A stretch of 36,668 bases of DNA from an uncultured Eggerthellaceae bacterium (lineage in GTDB: Bacteria > Actinomycetota > Coriobacteriia > Coriobacteriales > Eggerthellaceae). Both the position numbers and the translations under genes were made by a program. Below, piece by piece: positions 15,822-24,795 of the stretch (position 1 is its first letter; each line of letters opens with the position of its first letter). Where the stretch lies: NCBI GenBank assembly GCA_903789375.1, contig CAIFEB010000023.1:1-36668 (forward strand), read 5' to 3'. The notes under the pieces are model-generated. The model was given only the letters and a program-made list of their open reading frames with translations, made no database searches and was not told where the DNA came from.

Positions 15822-18800
15822 ATGCCGGCACAATTCAATATCAGCGCGGTCGACCCGTCGGCCGTCTCAGCCATTGAGCAACGCTTCCAGCTTCCCAGCT
15901 TCATCGCAACCACGCTCGTCGCCCGCGGGGTGGACACCCCCGAAGCCGTCGAGCGCTTCCTGTCGCCCTCGCTCGACCGCGACTGGCTCGACCCGTACAC
16001 CATTCCGGGCATGGCCCAAGTCGCCGACGCGGTCGAAGCCGCCATCCGCGACCGGCGCCACATCGTCGTGTTCGGCGACTTCGACGTCGACGGCATCTCG
16101 GCCACCACGGTGCTCACGCGCGGCCTGCGCGCGCTCGGGGCGTTCGCCACGCCGTTCATCCCGTTGCGCTTCAAGGAAGGCTACGGCATCACGCCCGCGG
16201 CGTACGAGCGCGTGAAGAAGCTCGACCCCGAGCTCATCGTCACCGTGGACTGCGGCATCGCCTGCAAGGAAGAAATCGCCGCCATCAGGGCCGACGGCGT
16301 GGACGTCGTCGTCACCGACCATCACGAGCCGCCCGAGGAAGTCCCCGAGGGCGTGCCCGTGTGCGACCCCAAGACCGATCCGGCTTGCAAAAGCGGCATC
16401 CTCGCCGGCGTGGGCGTCGCGCTCAAGCTGGTGCAGGCGCTCGGTGGGCGCTTCGGCTACCCGCATCTGTGGCGCAGCTACACCGACCTGGCGACACTCG
16501 GCACAGTGGCCGACCTCATGCCCATGCGCGACGGCAATCGCGCCCTCGTGGCCGACGGCATCGCGCACATGAACAGCCAGCCGCGGCCGTGTCTGGCGGC
16601 GCTGTTCGGCCAAGCGGGCGTGTCGGGCAAGGCCATCACCGCCACCAACCTCAGCTTCTCCGCTATTCCGCGGCTCAACGCGGCCGGTCGCATGGGCGAC
16701 GCCACTGTGGCGCTCGACCTGCTCATGACCGACGATTTCGACGACGCCTGCAAGCTGGCCGCCCAGCTGGAAACCGTCAACGACAGCCGCCGCTCCATCG
16801 AGGCGGAGCTGTCCGAGGTCGCGCGCACCAAGGCCGCCGAGGTCTACCACGGTCAGCGCGCGCTCGTCGTGGCGGGCGAGGGCTGGCACGAGGGCGTGAA
16901 GGGCATCGTCGCCAGCCGCCTCGTGCACACCTACGGCGTGCCGTGTCTGCTGTTCACCATCGAAGGCGACGAGGCGCGCGGCTCGGGCCGCACGGTGGGC
17001 CAGGTCAACCTGTTCAAAGCCGTCGAAAGCTGCGAGGATCTGCTCACGCGCTTCGGCGGGCACGAGGCCGCCGTCGGCGTCACGCTGCCCACGGCCAATC
17101 TGCCCGAGTTCACACGTCGCCTGTGCGCCTACATGGACCAGCTGCCCGACGACGACTTCCATCCGCTCATCAACATCGACGCGTGCGTGTCACTCGACGA
17201 GCTCACGCTGGAAAACGTCGCCAAGCTGGACGAACTCGCGCCGTTCGGCCAGGAGAACCGCGTGCCGTGCCTGCTCGCGCGCGACGTCACGCTCGTCAAC
17301 TGCCGCGCGGTCGGCGCCGAGAAGAACCATTTCTCGTGCGCGCTGTCCGACGGGACGGCGCGCGTGTCGGCCATCATGTTCCACTGCACCGACATCGAGA
17401 CGCTCATGCACACCGACAGCGTCGTCAACGCAGCGTTCGAGGTGCAGATCGACGAATGGCGCGGGCGGCGCTCGGTGAAGGCGATGCTCAAGTCGCTGTC
17501 GCCCGTGGAGATGTGCGGCGCGCTCAAGGCGTGCCTGCTCAGCGACCGGTCGATGCGCTTCGTCGCCGACCTGTTCGCCACGAGCGACGAGGAACTGTGC
17601 GAATCGGCGTGCGCCGACCCCCAGGAAATCGAGGCCTACGAGGAAAGCCGTGCCCAGGCGCGCGAGGTGTGGCGCCACCGCGCGCTGTCGGCACCGGAAA
17701 AGCTCGAGGCCGACATCATCCATGCGATCATCGGCGACGGCCAGCTGCACGACGCGCAGCGCCGCGTGCTCGACTTTTTGGACGAGGGCAAGTCGGTGCT
17801 GTCGGTCATGGCGACCGGGCGCGGCAAGTCGCTCACGTTCCAGGTGCATGCGGCGGTGGCCGCCCTGCGCGACGGCGATGCGAGCGTGTTCGTGTACCCG
17901 CTGCGCGCACTCATCGCCGACCAGGCGTTCCATCTGAACAACGCGCTCGGGCCGTTCGGCATCTCGGTGAACGTGCTCACGGGCGAAAGCGCGCCGGAGG
18001 AGCGGCGCCAGGTCTTCAGCGCGCTTGCGGACGGCACGTGCGACATCGTGCTGACCACACCGGAGTTTCTGGACTTCCACATCGACGAGTTCGCGAGTTC
18101 GGGGCGCGTGCGCTTCCTCGTGGTGGACGAGGCGCACCACATCGGTCTGGCCAAGGCGGGCAACCGCGAGGCGTACAAGCACCTGGGCGCGTGCGCGAAG
18201 CGCCTCGGCGACCCGACGGTGCTCGCGCTCACGGCCACGGCCAACGGCGACATCGCGCGCGACATCGCGTCGGTACTGCCGCTCGACCGCTGCGTGTTCG
18301 ACGACACCGAGCGGGCGAACCTCGTCGTGGACGACCGCCGCGGCATCCGCGGGCGCGAGGACTACCTGGCCAACCTCATCGCCTCGGGCGGCAAGACCGT
18401 CATCTACGTCAACTCGCGCGAGCAGTCGGTGGCGGTCGCGCGCGCCCTGCGCAAGAAGGTGCCGCAGCTGGGGCTGCTCATCGGCTTCTACAACGCGGGC
18501 CTCGCGCGCCCCGAGCGCACGCGCGTCGAGGATCTGTTCCGGCGCGGGCTGCTCACGGTGCTCGTGGCTACGTCCGCTTTCGGCGAGGGCGTGAACATTC
18601 CCGACATCCGTCACGTGGTGCTGTACCATCTGCCGTACAATGAAATCGAGTTCAACCAGATGAGCGGGCGTGCCGGACGCGACGGCAAGCCGGCGGGTAT
18701 CCATCTTCTGTACGGGCGCGGCGACGTCGCGGCAGACGAGCGCATCCTGGCGGACATGTCGCCCGATCGCGAGGTGCTCGCGCAGGTGTACCGCACGCTG

Positions 18801-19223
18801 CGCACGCTCCAGCGTGACCACGGCGAGGGCTACTTCACGGTGGGCGACGCCGAGCTCGCCGATGCGGCCACCACGCCGAAGACGCCCGTGTCGCAGGCGG
18901 CGGCGCACTGCGGGGTGGCGGTGTTCCGCGAGCTGGGTCTGGTGAAAACGCGTTCGACCAACATGTTCGACGAGGTCACGCGCGAGGTTCTGGTGGTGCC
19001 GAACCACGAGCGCGTGAACCTGGAGGACAGCGTGCGCTACCGCGAGGGGCTGGGCGAACACGAGATCTTCGAGGAGTTCCGGCGGCTGGCGTTGGGCGAA
19101 TCCGCAGATGAGCTGCAGAAGCGCATCGCCCGTCCCATCCTGCCGGGTTGCGCGTGTCGGGCGGCGGACGGTACCTGCCTCGACGGCGCGGAGGAGGGGG
19201 ACGACCATGGAAGCAAGCGATAG
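15822..19223 (+). CDS. recJ: RecJ exonuclease with an internal RecQ-like helicase
   Basis: Single-strand 5'-3' exonuclease of recombinational repair joined to an SF2 helicase, 1133 residues where ordinary RecJ has 560-790. The start at 15822 has GCGAGGT 7 bases upstream; ATG 15816 is too close. RecJ part: FGDFDVDGIS (84-93), VTDHHEPP (164-171), a DHHA1 segment with GRTVGQVNLFKAV and LTRFGGHEAAVGVTLP (about 385-430), and an OB-like segment (about 450-565). Helicase: Walker A MATGRGKS (663-670), TTPEFLD, DEAH box (769-772), LALTATAN, ATSAFGEGVNIP, motif VI QMSGRAGRDG (946-955). The end (about 985-1110) resembles the extra C-terminal domain of Firmicute RecJ, so the helicase seems inserted between OB and tail. 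A cysteine cluster CACRAADGTC lies near the end. Overlaps rel by 17 bases. Confidence 0.92.
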   Translation: MPAQFNISAVDPSAVSAIEQRFQLPSFIATTLVARGVDTPEAVERFLSPSLDRDWLDPYTIPGMAQVADAVEAAIRDRRHIVVFGDFDVDGISATTVLTRGLRALGAFATPFIPLRFKEGYGITPAAYERVKKLDPELIVTVDCGIACKEEIAAIRADGVDVVVTDHHEPPEEVPEGVPVCDPKTDPACKSGILAGVGVALKLVQALGGRFGYPHLWRSYTDLATLGTVADLMPMRDGNRALVADGIAHMNSQPRPCLAALFGQAGVSGKAITATNLSFSAIPRLNAAGRMGDATVALDLLMTDDFDDACKLAAQLETVNDSRRSIEAELSEVARTKAAEVYHGQRALVVAGEGWHEGVKGIVASRLVHTYGVPCLLFTIEGDEARGSGRTVGQVNLFKAVESCEDLLTRFGGHEAAVGVTLPTANLPEFTRRLCAYMDQLPDDDFHPLINIDACVSLDELTLENVAKLDELAPFGQENRVPCLLARDVTLVNCRAVGAEKNHFSCALSDGTARVSAIMFHCTDIETLMHTDSVVNAAFEVQIDEWRGRRSVKAMLKSLSPVEMCGALKACLLSDRSMRFVADLFATSDEELCESACADPQEIEAYEESRAQAREVWRHRALSAPEKLEADIIHAIIGDGQLHDAQRRVLDFLDEGKSVLSVMATGRGKSLTFQVHAAVAALRDGDASVFVYPLRALIADQAFHLNNALGPFGISVNVLTGESAPEERRQVFSALADGTCDIVLTTPEFLDFHIDEFASSGRVRFLVVDEAHHIGLAKAGNREAYKHLGACAKRLGDPTVLALTATANGDIARDIASVLPLDRCVFDDTERANLVVDDRRGIRGREDYLANLIASGGKTVIYVNSREQSVAVARALRKKVPQLGLLIGFYNAGLARPERTRVEDLFRRGLLTVLVATSAFGEGVNIPDIRHVVLYHLPYNEIEFNQMSGRAGRDGKPAGIHLLYGRGDVAADERILADMSPDREVLAQVYRTLRTLQRDHGEGYFTVGDAELADAATTPKTPVSQAAAHCGVAVFRELGLVKTRSTNMFDEVTREVLVVPNHERVNLEDSVRYREGLGEHEIFEEFRRLALGESADELQKRIARPILPGCACRAADGTCLDGAEEGDDHGSKR

Positions 19224-21843
19224 TCCCAAAAAGGAGACGCCCGTCGTAGCGGCGCAGGCTGCCGCTGCGTCAACGGCGGCAGCTCAGGCAGCGCCCGAGC
19301 CCGCTGCGCAGGTCGCCGCGGCCGCAGCGGCAACGGCTGTCCAGGCGGCCGGGACCGCGGTCGCCGCGTCGGATTCCACCCAATCCCAACCCGCGCCCGC
19401 AACGGCTGCAGCGCCGGCAGCGTTCACACCGGCAACGTCCGCGCCGGCCGCCCAGCCGGTTGCGGTGCAGCCCCAGTCGCAGGCGGGCGCGCCCGCGCGT
19501 CACGGCGCGGTCCGTCGTCCGCATCATGAGAACCGGTCCATCCTCGAAAGCGCGAGCGTGGGCGTCAAAGGCCCGGCCGGCACGCCCGAGGAACGCTTCG
19601 CGCTTCTGCAGGAAAAGACGTCGTCGTATCTGTCGGCCGAAGACGAGGACATGATCAAGCGCGCCTTCGAGTTCGCCCGCGCCGCCCACAAGGGGCAGAA
19701 GCGCAAGAGCGGCGAGCCGTTCATCGCGCACCCGGTGGAGGTGGCGCTGATCCTGGCCGACCTGCGCATGGACGCCGAAACCCTGTGTGCGGCGCTGCTC
19801 CACGACACCGTCGAGGACACCGACACCACCGACGCCGACATCGAGAAGCGCTTCGGACCCAACGTCGCGCTGCTCGTGGAGGGCGTCACCAAGATCACCC
19901 GCATCGAGGTGGAAACCCTCACCGATGAGCAGGCCGCCACCATCCGCAAGATGTTCGTGGCCATGAACAAGGACATCCGCGTCATCGTCATCAAGCTGGC
20001 CGACCGCCTGCACAACATGCGCACGCTCAGCAGCCTGCGCGAGGACCGCCGCATCTTCAAGGCGCGCGAGACGCTGGAAATCTACGCGCCCATCGCGCAC
20101 CGTCTGGGCATCAGCTCCATCAAGTGGGAGCTCGAGGACCTGTCGTTCTACTACCTTGAGCCGCACAAGTACAAGCAGGTGCAGCGCATGGTGTCCGAAA
20201 GCCGCGAGGAGCGCGAGGCGTACCTCGATCAGGTCATCGCCATCCTGCGCGACGAGATGAAGAAGGTCAACATCGACGCCCAGGTCATGGGCCGCCCGAA
20301 GAACCTCTACTCCATCTACCGCAAGATGGTGCGCAAGGACAAGGGCTTCTCGGAGATCTACGACCTCATCGCCGTGCGCCTGATCGTGAAGTCGGTCAAG
20401 GACTGCTACTCGGCGCTGGGCGCCGTGCACACGCTGTGGCACCCGATGCCCGGGCGGTTCAAAGACTACATCGCCATGCCCAAGTACAACATGTACCAGA
20501 GCCTGCACACGACGGTCATCGGGCCGGCGGGTCGCCCGCTCGAGGTGCAGATCCGCACCGAGGAGATGCACCGCACGAGCGAGTACGGCGTGGCAGCGCA
20601 CTGGCTGTACAAGGAGAACGGCGGCAAGCCCGACAAGGACAAGGAGTTCAACCGCCAGCTGGCGTGGCTGCGCCAGATGATGGACTGGCAGGACCAGGCC
20701 ACCGACTCGCGCGAGTTCCTGAAGGACCTCAAAGTCGACCTAGACTCCAACGAGGTGTTCGTGTTCACCCCGAAAGGCGAGGTCAAAAGCCTGCGCGTGG
20801 GGTCGACGCCGGTCGATTTCGCATACGCCATCCACACCGAGGTGGGCAACCACTGCGTGGGCGCCAAGGTCAACGGCAAGATCGTCCCGCTCAACTACGA
20901 GCTGCAGATGGGCGACCGCGTGGAAATCATGACGCAGAAGAGCGCCAGTCCCTCGCGCGGGTGGCTCAACATCGTGAAGACGCCGTCGGCGCGCTCGAAG
21001 ATCCGCAGCTACCTGTCGAAGGTCAGCCGCTCCGACGACCTGTCCGAGGGGCACGACCGTCTGCAGCGCGAGATGCGCAAGCGCGGGATGAGCATCTCGA
21101 GCGCCCAGGCCACGCGCGCCATCCGTTCGGTGGCCGAGCACATGGGCTACAAAGAGGCCAACGACATGCTCGTCAACATCGGCACGGGCAAGGAAAGCGC
21201 GCGCCACGTGGCGAATCGCCTGCTCAAGCTGCTGGTCGACCGCGGGACCGAAGGCGCCGACCTGCCCGAGTTCGGCGAGTCGGCCATGTCCACGGGCAAG
21301 ATGCCGCCCATGATCACGAGCGTGCGCCGGCCCAAGAAGCACGAGACGCACAGCTCCACGGGCGTCGTGGTGCGCGGCATCGACGACGTGCTCGTGCGCC
21401 TGTCAAAGTGCTGCAACCCCGTGCCCGGCGACGACATCATCGGGTTCGTCACGCGCGGGCGCGGCGTGTCGGTGCACCGCGCCGACTGCCCCAACGCGCG
21501 CGATCTCATGCGCGAACCCGAGCGCATCATCGAGGTGGCCTGGGAAGATTCCCCGTCGGTCACGGCGTCGTACAAGGTGGAGGTGCACGTCGAGGCGGTC
21601 GACCGCATGAACCTGCTGCGCGACGTCACGGCGGCGCTTTCGGAAGAGGGCGTCAACGTGGTGAGCGCCACCACCGAGACCGACCGTGACGGCATGGTGA
21701 CGATGCGCTTTCTGTTCCAAGTCAGCGACGTGTCGCACGTGGACGACGTGCTGCACAAGCTCTACGACGTGGAGGGTGTGTTCGAGGCGCGGCGCATGCG
21801 CCCGGGCGAGTACACCGGAACGAAGAAACAACGGAGGGAGTGA
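19207..21843 (+). CDS. rel: Bifunctional (p)ppGpp synthetase/hydrolase
   Basis: Makes and degrades the stringent alarmone (p)ppGpp on starved ribosomes. 878 residues from ATG 19207, preceded by GGAGGAGGGGG and lying inside the recJ end. Residues 12-104 are an Ala/Pro/Gln-rich tail not found in typical Rel. Hydrolase: LLHDTVEDT with H199-D200 and the ED pair intact, so hydrolysis should work. Synthetase: GRFKDYIAMPKYN with the basic RFKD (417-420) of bifunctional enzymes rather than the acidic RelA form, and EVQIRT. TGS domain begins near 518 (VFVFTPKGEV), a zinc-type segment LSKCCNPVPGD holds C735 and C736, and an ACT domain runs from about 789. The order recJ-rel-hydrolase matches Firmicutes, where apt lies between recJ and rel; apt is absent here. 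Confidence 0.97.
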   Translation: MEASDSPKKETPVVAAQAAAASTAAAQAAPEPAAQVAAAAAATAVQAAGTAVAASDSTQSQPAPATAAAPAAFTPATSAPAAQPVAVQPQSQAGAPARHGAVRRPHHENRSILESASVGVKGPAGTPEERFALLQEKTSSYLSAEDEDMIKRAFEFARAAHKGQKRKSGEPFIAHPVEVALILADLRMDAETLCAALLHDTVEDTDTTDADIEKRFGPNVALLVEGVTKITRIEVETLTDEQAATIRKMFVAMNKDIRVIVIKLADRLHNMRTLSSLREDRRIFKARETLEIYAPIAHRLGISSIKWELEDLSFYYLEPHKYKQVQRMVSESREEREAYLDQVIAILRDEMKKVNIDAQVMGRPKNLYSIYRKMVRKDKGFSEIYDLIAVRLIVKSVKDCYSALGAVHTLWHPMPGRFKDYIAMPKYNMYQSLHTTVIGPAGRPLEVQIRTEEMHRTSEYGVAAHWLYKENGGKPDKDKEFNRQLAWLRQMMDWQDQATDSREFLKDLKVDLDSNEVFVFTPKGEVKSLRVGSTPVDFAYAIHTEVGNHCVGAKVNGKIVPLNYELQMGDRVEIMTQKSASPSRGWLNIVKTPSARSKIRSYLSKVSRSDDLSEGHDRLQREMRKRGMSISSAQATRAIRSVAEHMGYKEANDMLVNIGTGKESARHVANRLLKLLVDRGTEGADLPEFGESAMSTGKMPPMITSVRRPKKHETHSSTGVVVRGIDDVLVRLSKCCNPVPGDDIIGFVTRGRGVSVHRADCPNARDLMREPERIIEVAWEDSPSVTASYKVEVHVEAVDRMNLLRDVTAALSEEGVNVVSATTETDRDGMVTMRFLFQVSDVSHVDDVLHKLYDVEGVFEARRMRPGEYTGTKKQRRE

Positions 21844-21849
21844 CCCCGT

Positions 21850-22590
21850 ATGGCACAGGTTCAGGCGAATCCGGTCGATGGTGCGTGCCTGCACATCGAG
21901 TATCTGGTGATGGGCCCCATCGAGAACAACGTGTACCTGATCGACGCCGGGCACAGGGTGCGCGAAGAGACGGCGGACGGGTCGGAGCAGGACGCCGTCA
22001 GCATGGTCGGCGGGCCGGTCATCGTGGTTGATCCCACGTGCGAGGCGCCGCGCATCGTCGAGGCGGTGGGCGACCGCACCGTCGCGGCTATCGTGCTGAC
22101 GCATCGGCACCACGACCACGTGGGCGCCGCGCGCGCCCTGCGCGAGGCAACGGGGGCGCCCGTGGTGGCAAGCGTCGATGACGCGCCCGTCATCTGCGGC
22201 GACAAGCCGGTTCCGGGCGACGGGACGCCGTTTGAACCCTGTCCGGTGGACGTTGCCGTCGAGCACGGCTCGGTCGTGGAGCTGGCGGGGCTGCCGTGGA
22301 AGGTCATCGGCACGCCGGGCCACACGCCGGGCAGCATGTGCCTGTTCATCGACCCGCGGTTCTGCTCCAATCCGCAGGGCGCGCCCGTGCTCATAGCGGG
22401 CGACACGCTGTTCGCGGGGGCGACCGGCCGCACCGACTTCCCGGGCGGGTCGGACGAGGACATGGCGCGCTCGATCAAGCGTCTCGCCGCGCTGCCCGAC
22501 GAGACGATCGTGCTGCCGGGCCACGGCCCTCAGACGACGATCGGCGCCGAGCGCCAGCGCGTGTTCGCCTACTTCGCGCGCCGGCAGTAG
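21850..22590 (+). CDS. Metallo-beta-lactamase-fold hydrolase, glyoxalase II-like
   Basis: Dinuclear-metal hydrolase of 246 residues. Metal motifs in order: THRHHDHVG (the HxHxDH box), GTPGHTPGS, AGDTLF and LPGHGPQTTIGAER. The last two match the YcbL/glyoxalase-II-like thioester hydrolases that often sit behind rel. An insert with EETADGSEQD (about 39-48) between the first strands is unusual. GGAGGGAG lies 8-15 bases before the start, 6 bases after the rel stop, so it is co-transcribed with recJ and rel. The substrate cannot be read from sequence. A run of eight G spans the stop and following bases (22590-22597). Confidence 0.88.
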   Translation: MAQVQANPVDGACLHIEYLVMGPIENNVYLIDAGHRVREETADGSEQDAVSMVGGPVIVVDPTCEAPRIVEAVGDRTVAAIVLTHRHHDHVGAARALREATGAPVVASVDDAPVICGDKPVPGDGTPFEPCPVDVAVEHGSVVELAGLPWKVIGTPGHTPGSMCLFIDPRFCSNPQGAPVLIAGDTLFAGATGRTDFPGGSDEDMARSIKRLAALPDETIVLPGHGPQTTIGAERQRVFAYFARRQ

Positions 22591-22676
22591 GGGGGGGCTG
22601 AGCCCGTTCATTCCTCGCATGCTCCGGCCGGTCTGTGGAACGCGGGCGGTCGATTCCCCCGATTGTCAAGTTGAGG

Positions 22677-22682
22677 TAAAAT
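22677..22682 (+). promoter_or_regulatory. Candidate -10 box upstream of the DUF47 gene
   Basis: TAAAAT, five of six matches to consensus, about 50 bases before the start codon at 22733. No convincing -35 at 16-18 bases. The surrounding gap 22591-22732 holds nothing else I can name. Confidence 0.3.
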
Positions 22683-22732
22683 CGCACCGTTTGCTCTTCC
22701 AAACAGCTTTCATCCGGTCAGAGCGAGGGACT

Positions 22733-23362
22733 ATGAGCAAGAAGCACAAGTTCGATTACTTCGACGCATTCGAGAAGCAGGCAAAGCTCGCGTGCGAGGA
22801 GGCGGACATCCTCGTCGACGCGCTGGAGAACTTCACCAGCGCCGCCGACCTGAAAGACTACCTCGATCGCGCGCACGAGGTCGAGAACAAAGGCGACCAG
22901 GTCAATCACGACATTCTGCACGGCGTGGCCGTCGATTTCATCACGCCGATCGAGCGGGAGGACATCATCACGCTGGCGGCGCACCTCGACGACGTAACCG
23001 ACAACATCGAGGATGTGCTCCAGCGGTTCTACATCTACGACGTTCATTTCATGCACCCTGCCGCGCTCGAGATGGCGCAGCTCATCAAGGGATCGACCGA
23101 CGCTCTGCTGCGCGCGATGGGCGACTTCCGCAACTTCAAGAAATCGAAGAAGTTCCGTCAGCTCATCGTGGCCGTCAACGACTACGAGGAGCGGGCTGAC
23201 CACATGTACCTCGAGTACACCCGCAAGCTGTACACCGACGATCGCGACAATGCCGTGCGCGTGGAGGTGTGGTCGCGCATTTTCGACCACATGGAGAAGA
23301 CCTGCGACAGCTGCGAGGCGGTCGCGGACACCATGGGCAACGTGATGCTGAAGAACGTGTAA
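22733..23362 (+). CDS. PhoU-like DUF47 protein
   Basis: All-helical protein of the DUF47/PhoU-like family (209 residues), whose members usually accompany Pit-type low-affinity phosphate transporters and regulate or gate them. Start at 22733 (MSKKHKFDYFDAFEKQA) with GCGAGGGA upstream. Seen: two PhoU-type three-helix halves with acidic metal-site motifs EVENKGDQVNHDI (about 49-61) and NDYEERADHMYLEYTRKLY (about 145-163). No membrane segments. Unusually no pit gene lies beside it: a metal exporter follows, 149 bases on, with its own weak -10-like TATGAT. Family is confident, partner unknown. Confidence 0.88.
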   Translation: MSKKHKFDYFDAFEKQAKLACEEADILVDALENFTSAADLKDYLDRAHEVENKGDQVNHDILHGVAVDFITPIEREDIITLAAHLDDVTDNIEDVLQRFYIYDVHFMHPAALEMAQLIKGSTDALLRAMGDFRNFKKSKKFRQLIVAVNDYEERADHMYLEYTRKLYTDDRDNAVRVEVWSRIFDHMEKTCDSCEAVADTMGNVMLKNV

Positions 23363-23511
23363 CGAAAGCAGTCGCATTGGCGCCGCTTGCTCCCCAGGCT
23401 AGCCGCCGATGTCCATCGCTTGTGGGGGGATTGTCATCTCGGGTGCGGCGCGTGCTCCGGACTTGAACGGTTCGCCTATGATGGCGTCCGGGAAAGTCAA
23501 GGAGGGCTAAC

Positions 23512-24795
23512 GTGAAGAGCGGTAACGAAGAGACGAACGCAGCGAGCGGAACGAACGCACCGCGCGCTGCGAGCAAAGCGCCTGCCGCGCAGGGGACAAG
23601 CGCTGCAAAGGCCGCGAGCGGAACGAACGCAGCCGCAGCCGACGGCAACGGGATGATCATGGACGGGCGTATCGTTGAGCTCGCGCCCGACGAGCGCGAC
23701 CGCGGCATCGTGCGGGCAAGCGTCGTCGGCATCGTGGCGAACGTGCTGCTCACGGCTGTGAAAGCGGCCGTCGGCCTGCTGTCGAACTCCATCGCCATCG
23801 TGCTGGACGCCGTGAACAGCCTGTCGGACGCGGCGGCGTCGGGCATCACCATCGTGGGCACCAAGCTGGCGGGCAAGCAGCCCGACCGCAAACACCCCTT
23901 CGGCTACGGCCGCATCGAGTACCTGACCACCATCATCATCGCGGTGATCGTGCTGTGGGCCGGCATCGAGTCGCTGCAGCAATCGGTCGGCCGCATCATC
24001 ACGCCCGAGCCAGCCGACTACGACACCGTCACGCTCATCGTCGTGGCTATCGCCGTCGTCGCCAAAATCATGCTCGGTCTGTACACGAAGCGCGTGGGCG
24101 CGCGGCTCAACTCCGGCGCGCTCGTGGCGTCGGGCGCCGACTCGATGATGGACTCCATCATCTCGGCGGCCACGCTGGCGGCGGCGCTCATCTACCTGCT
24201 GTGCGGCCTCAGCCTTGAAGCATGGCTCGGTGCCATCATCGCGCTCATCATCATCAAAGCCGGCGTCGACATGCTGCGCGAGGTGCTGTCGAAGATCATC
24301 GGCGAGCGCATAAGCCCCGACACCGCGCGGTCCGTCAAGGAGACCGTCGCATCCGTCGACGGCGTGCTCGGCGCGTACGATCTGATGCTCGACGATTACG
24401 GCCCCGACAAGCTGTGGGGAAGCGTCCACGTGGAGGTGCCCGACACGATGAGCGCCGACCAGATCGACGAGCTGACGCGCCGTATCCAGCGCAAGGTCTA
24501 CCAGCGTTGCGACGTCATTCTGCACACGGTGGGCGTCTACTCGCAGAACACGAAGGGCGGCGTCGCGGCGGAGATACGCGCGGCCGTCATAGCCTACGCC
24601 GATGCGGACCCGTACATCCTGGAGGTTCACGGGTTCTACGCCGAAGAGGACCAGCATGCGGCGCGCCTCGACCTGGTCGTGAGCTTCGACGCCGACGACC
24701 GGCATGCCGTCGTCGCCGCGGCGAAGGAGTACCTGGAAAAGCGCTATCCGGGGTGGTCGTTCGAAATCGCGCTCGACTCCGACATCAGCGACTAG
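23512..24795 (+). CDS. Cation diffusion facilitator, probably manganese-type
   Basis: Proton-coupled metal exporter, 427 residues against about 300 for a standard member. GTG start with AAGGAGGG 6 bases upstream. Residues 1-45 are an Ala/Gly/Asn/Thr-rich tail with an internal repeat. Six membrane segments lie in about 66-260. Transport site: N102 and D106 in VLDAVNSLSDAAAS, D210 and D214 in ASGADSMMDSIIS, i.e. N-D-D-D. Zinc/iron members have Asp or His at the first position and His at the third; from memory, the Asn/Asp set is that of manganese CDFs such as MntE. Beyond the usual cytoplasmic domain (about 268-346) a second, similar alpha-beta domain follows (347-427). Metal identity is inference. 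Confidence 0.9.
   Translation: MKSGNEETNAASGTNAPRAASKAPAAQGTSAAKAASGTNAAAADGNGMIMDGRIVELAPDERDRGIVRASVVGIVANVLLTAVKAAVGLLSNSIAIVLDAVNSLSDAAASGITIVGTKLAGKQPDRKHPFGYGRIEYLTTIIIAVIVLWAGIESLQQSVGRIITPEPADYDTVTLIVVAIAVVAKIMLGLYTKRVGARLNSGALVASGADSMMDSIISAATLAAALIYLLCGLSLEAWLGAIIALIIIKAGVDMLREVLSKIIGERISPDTARSVKETVASVDGVLGAYDLMLDDYGPDKLWGSVHVEVPDTMSADQIDELTRRIQRKVYQRCDVILHTVGVYSQNTKGGVAAEIRAAVIAYADADPYILEVHGFYAEEDQHAARLDLVVSFDADDRHAVVAAAKEYLEKRYPGWSFEIALDSDISD
23542..23631 (+). repeat. 18-base perfect direct repeat in the CDF N-terminal tail
   Basis: GCGAGCGGAACGAACGCA occurs at 23542-23559 and again at 23614-23631, 72 bases (24 codons) apart and in frame, encoding ASGTNA twice. It indicates recent expansion of the low-complexity tail. 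Confidence 0.85.

Noticed and set aside
22590-22597. Run of eight G as a phase-variable tract
   Set aside because: Only its first base lies in the gene, as the last base of the stop codon, so slippage would not change the protein.
23431-23482. TTGTCA / TATGAT as a promoter for the CDF gene
   Set aside because: Spacing of 40 bases is far too long; TATGAT alone without TGn is weak, so no feature was called.
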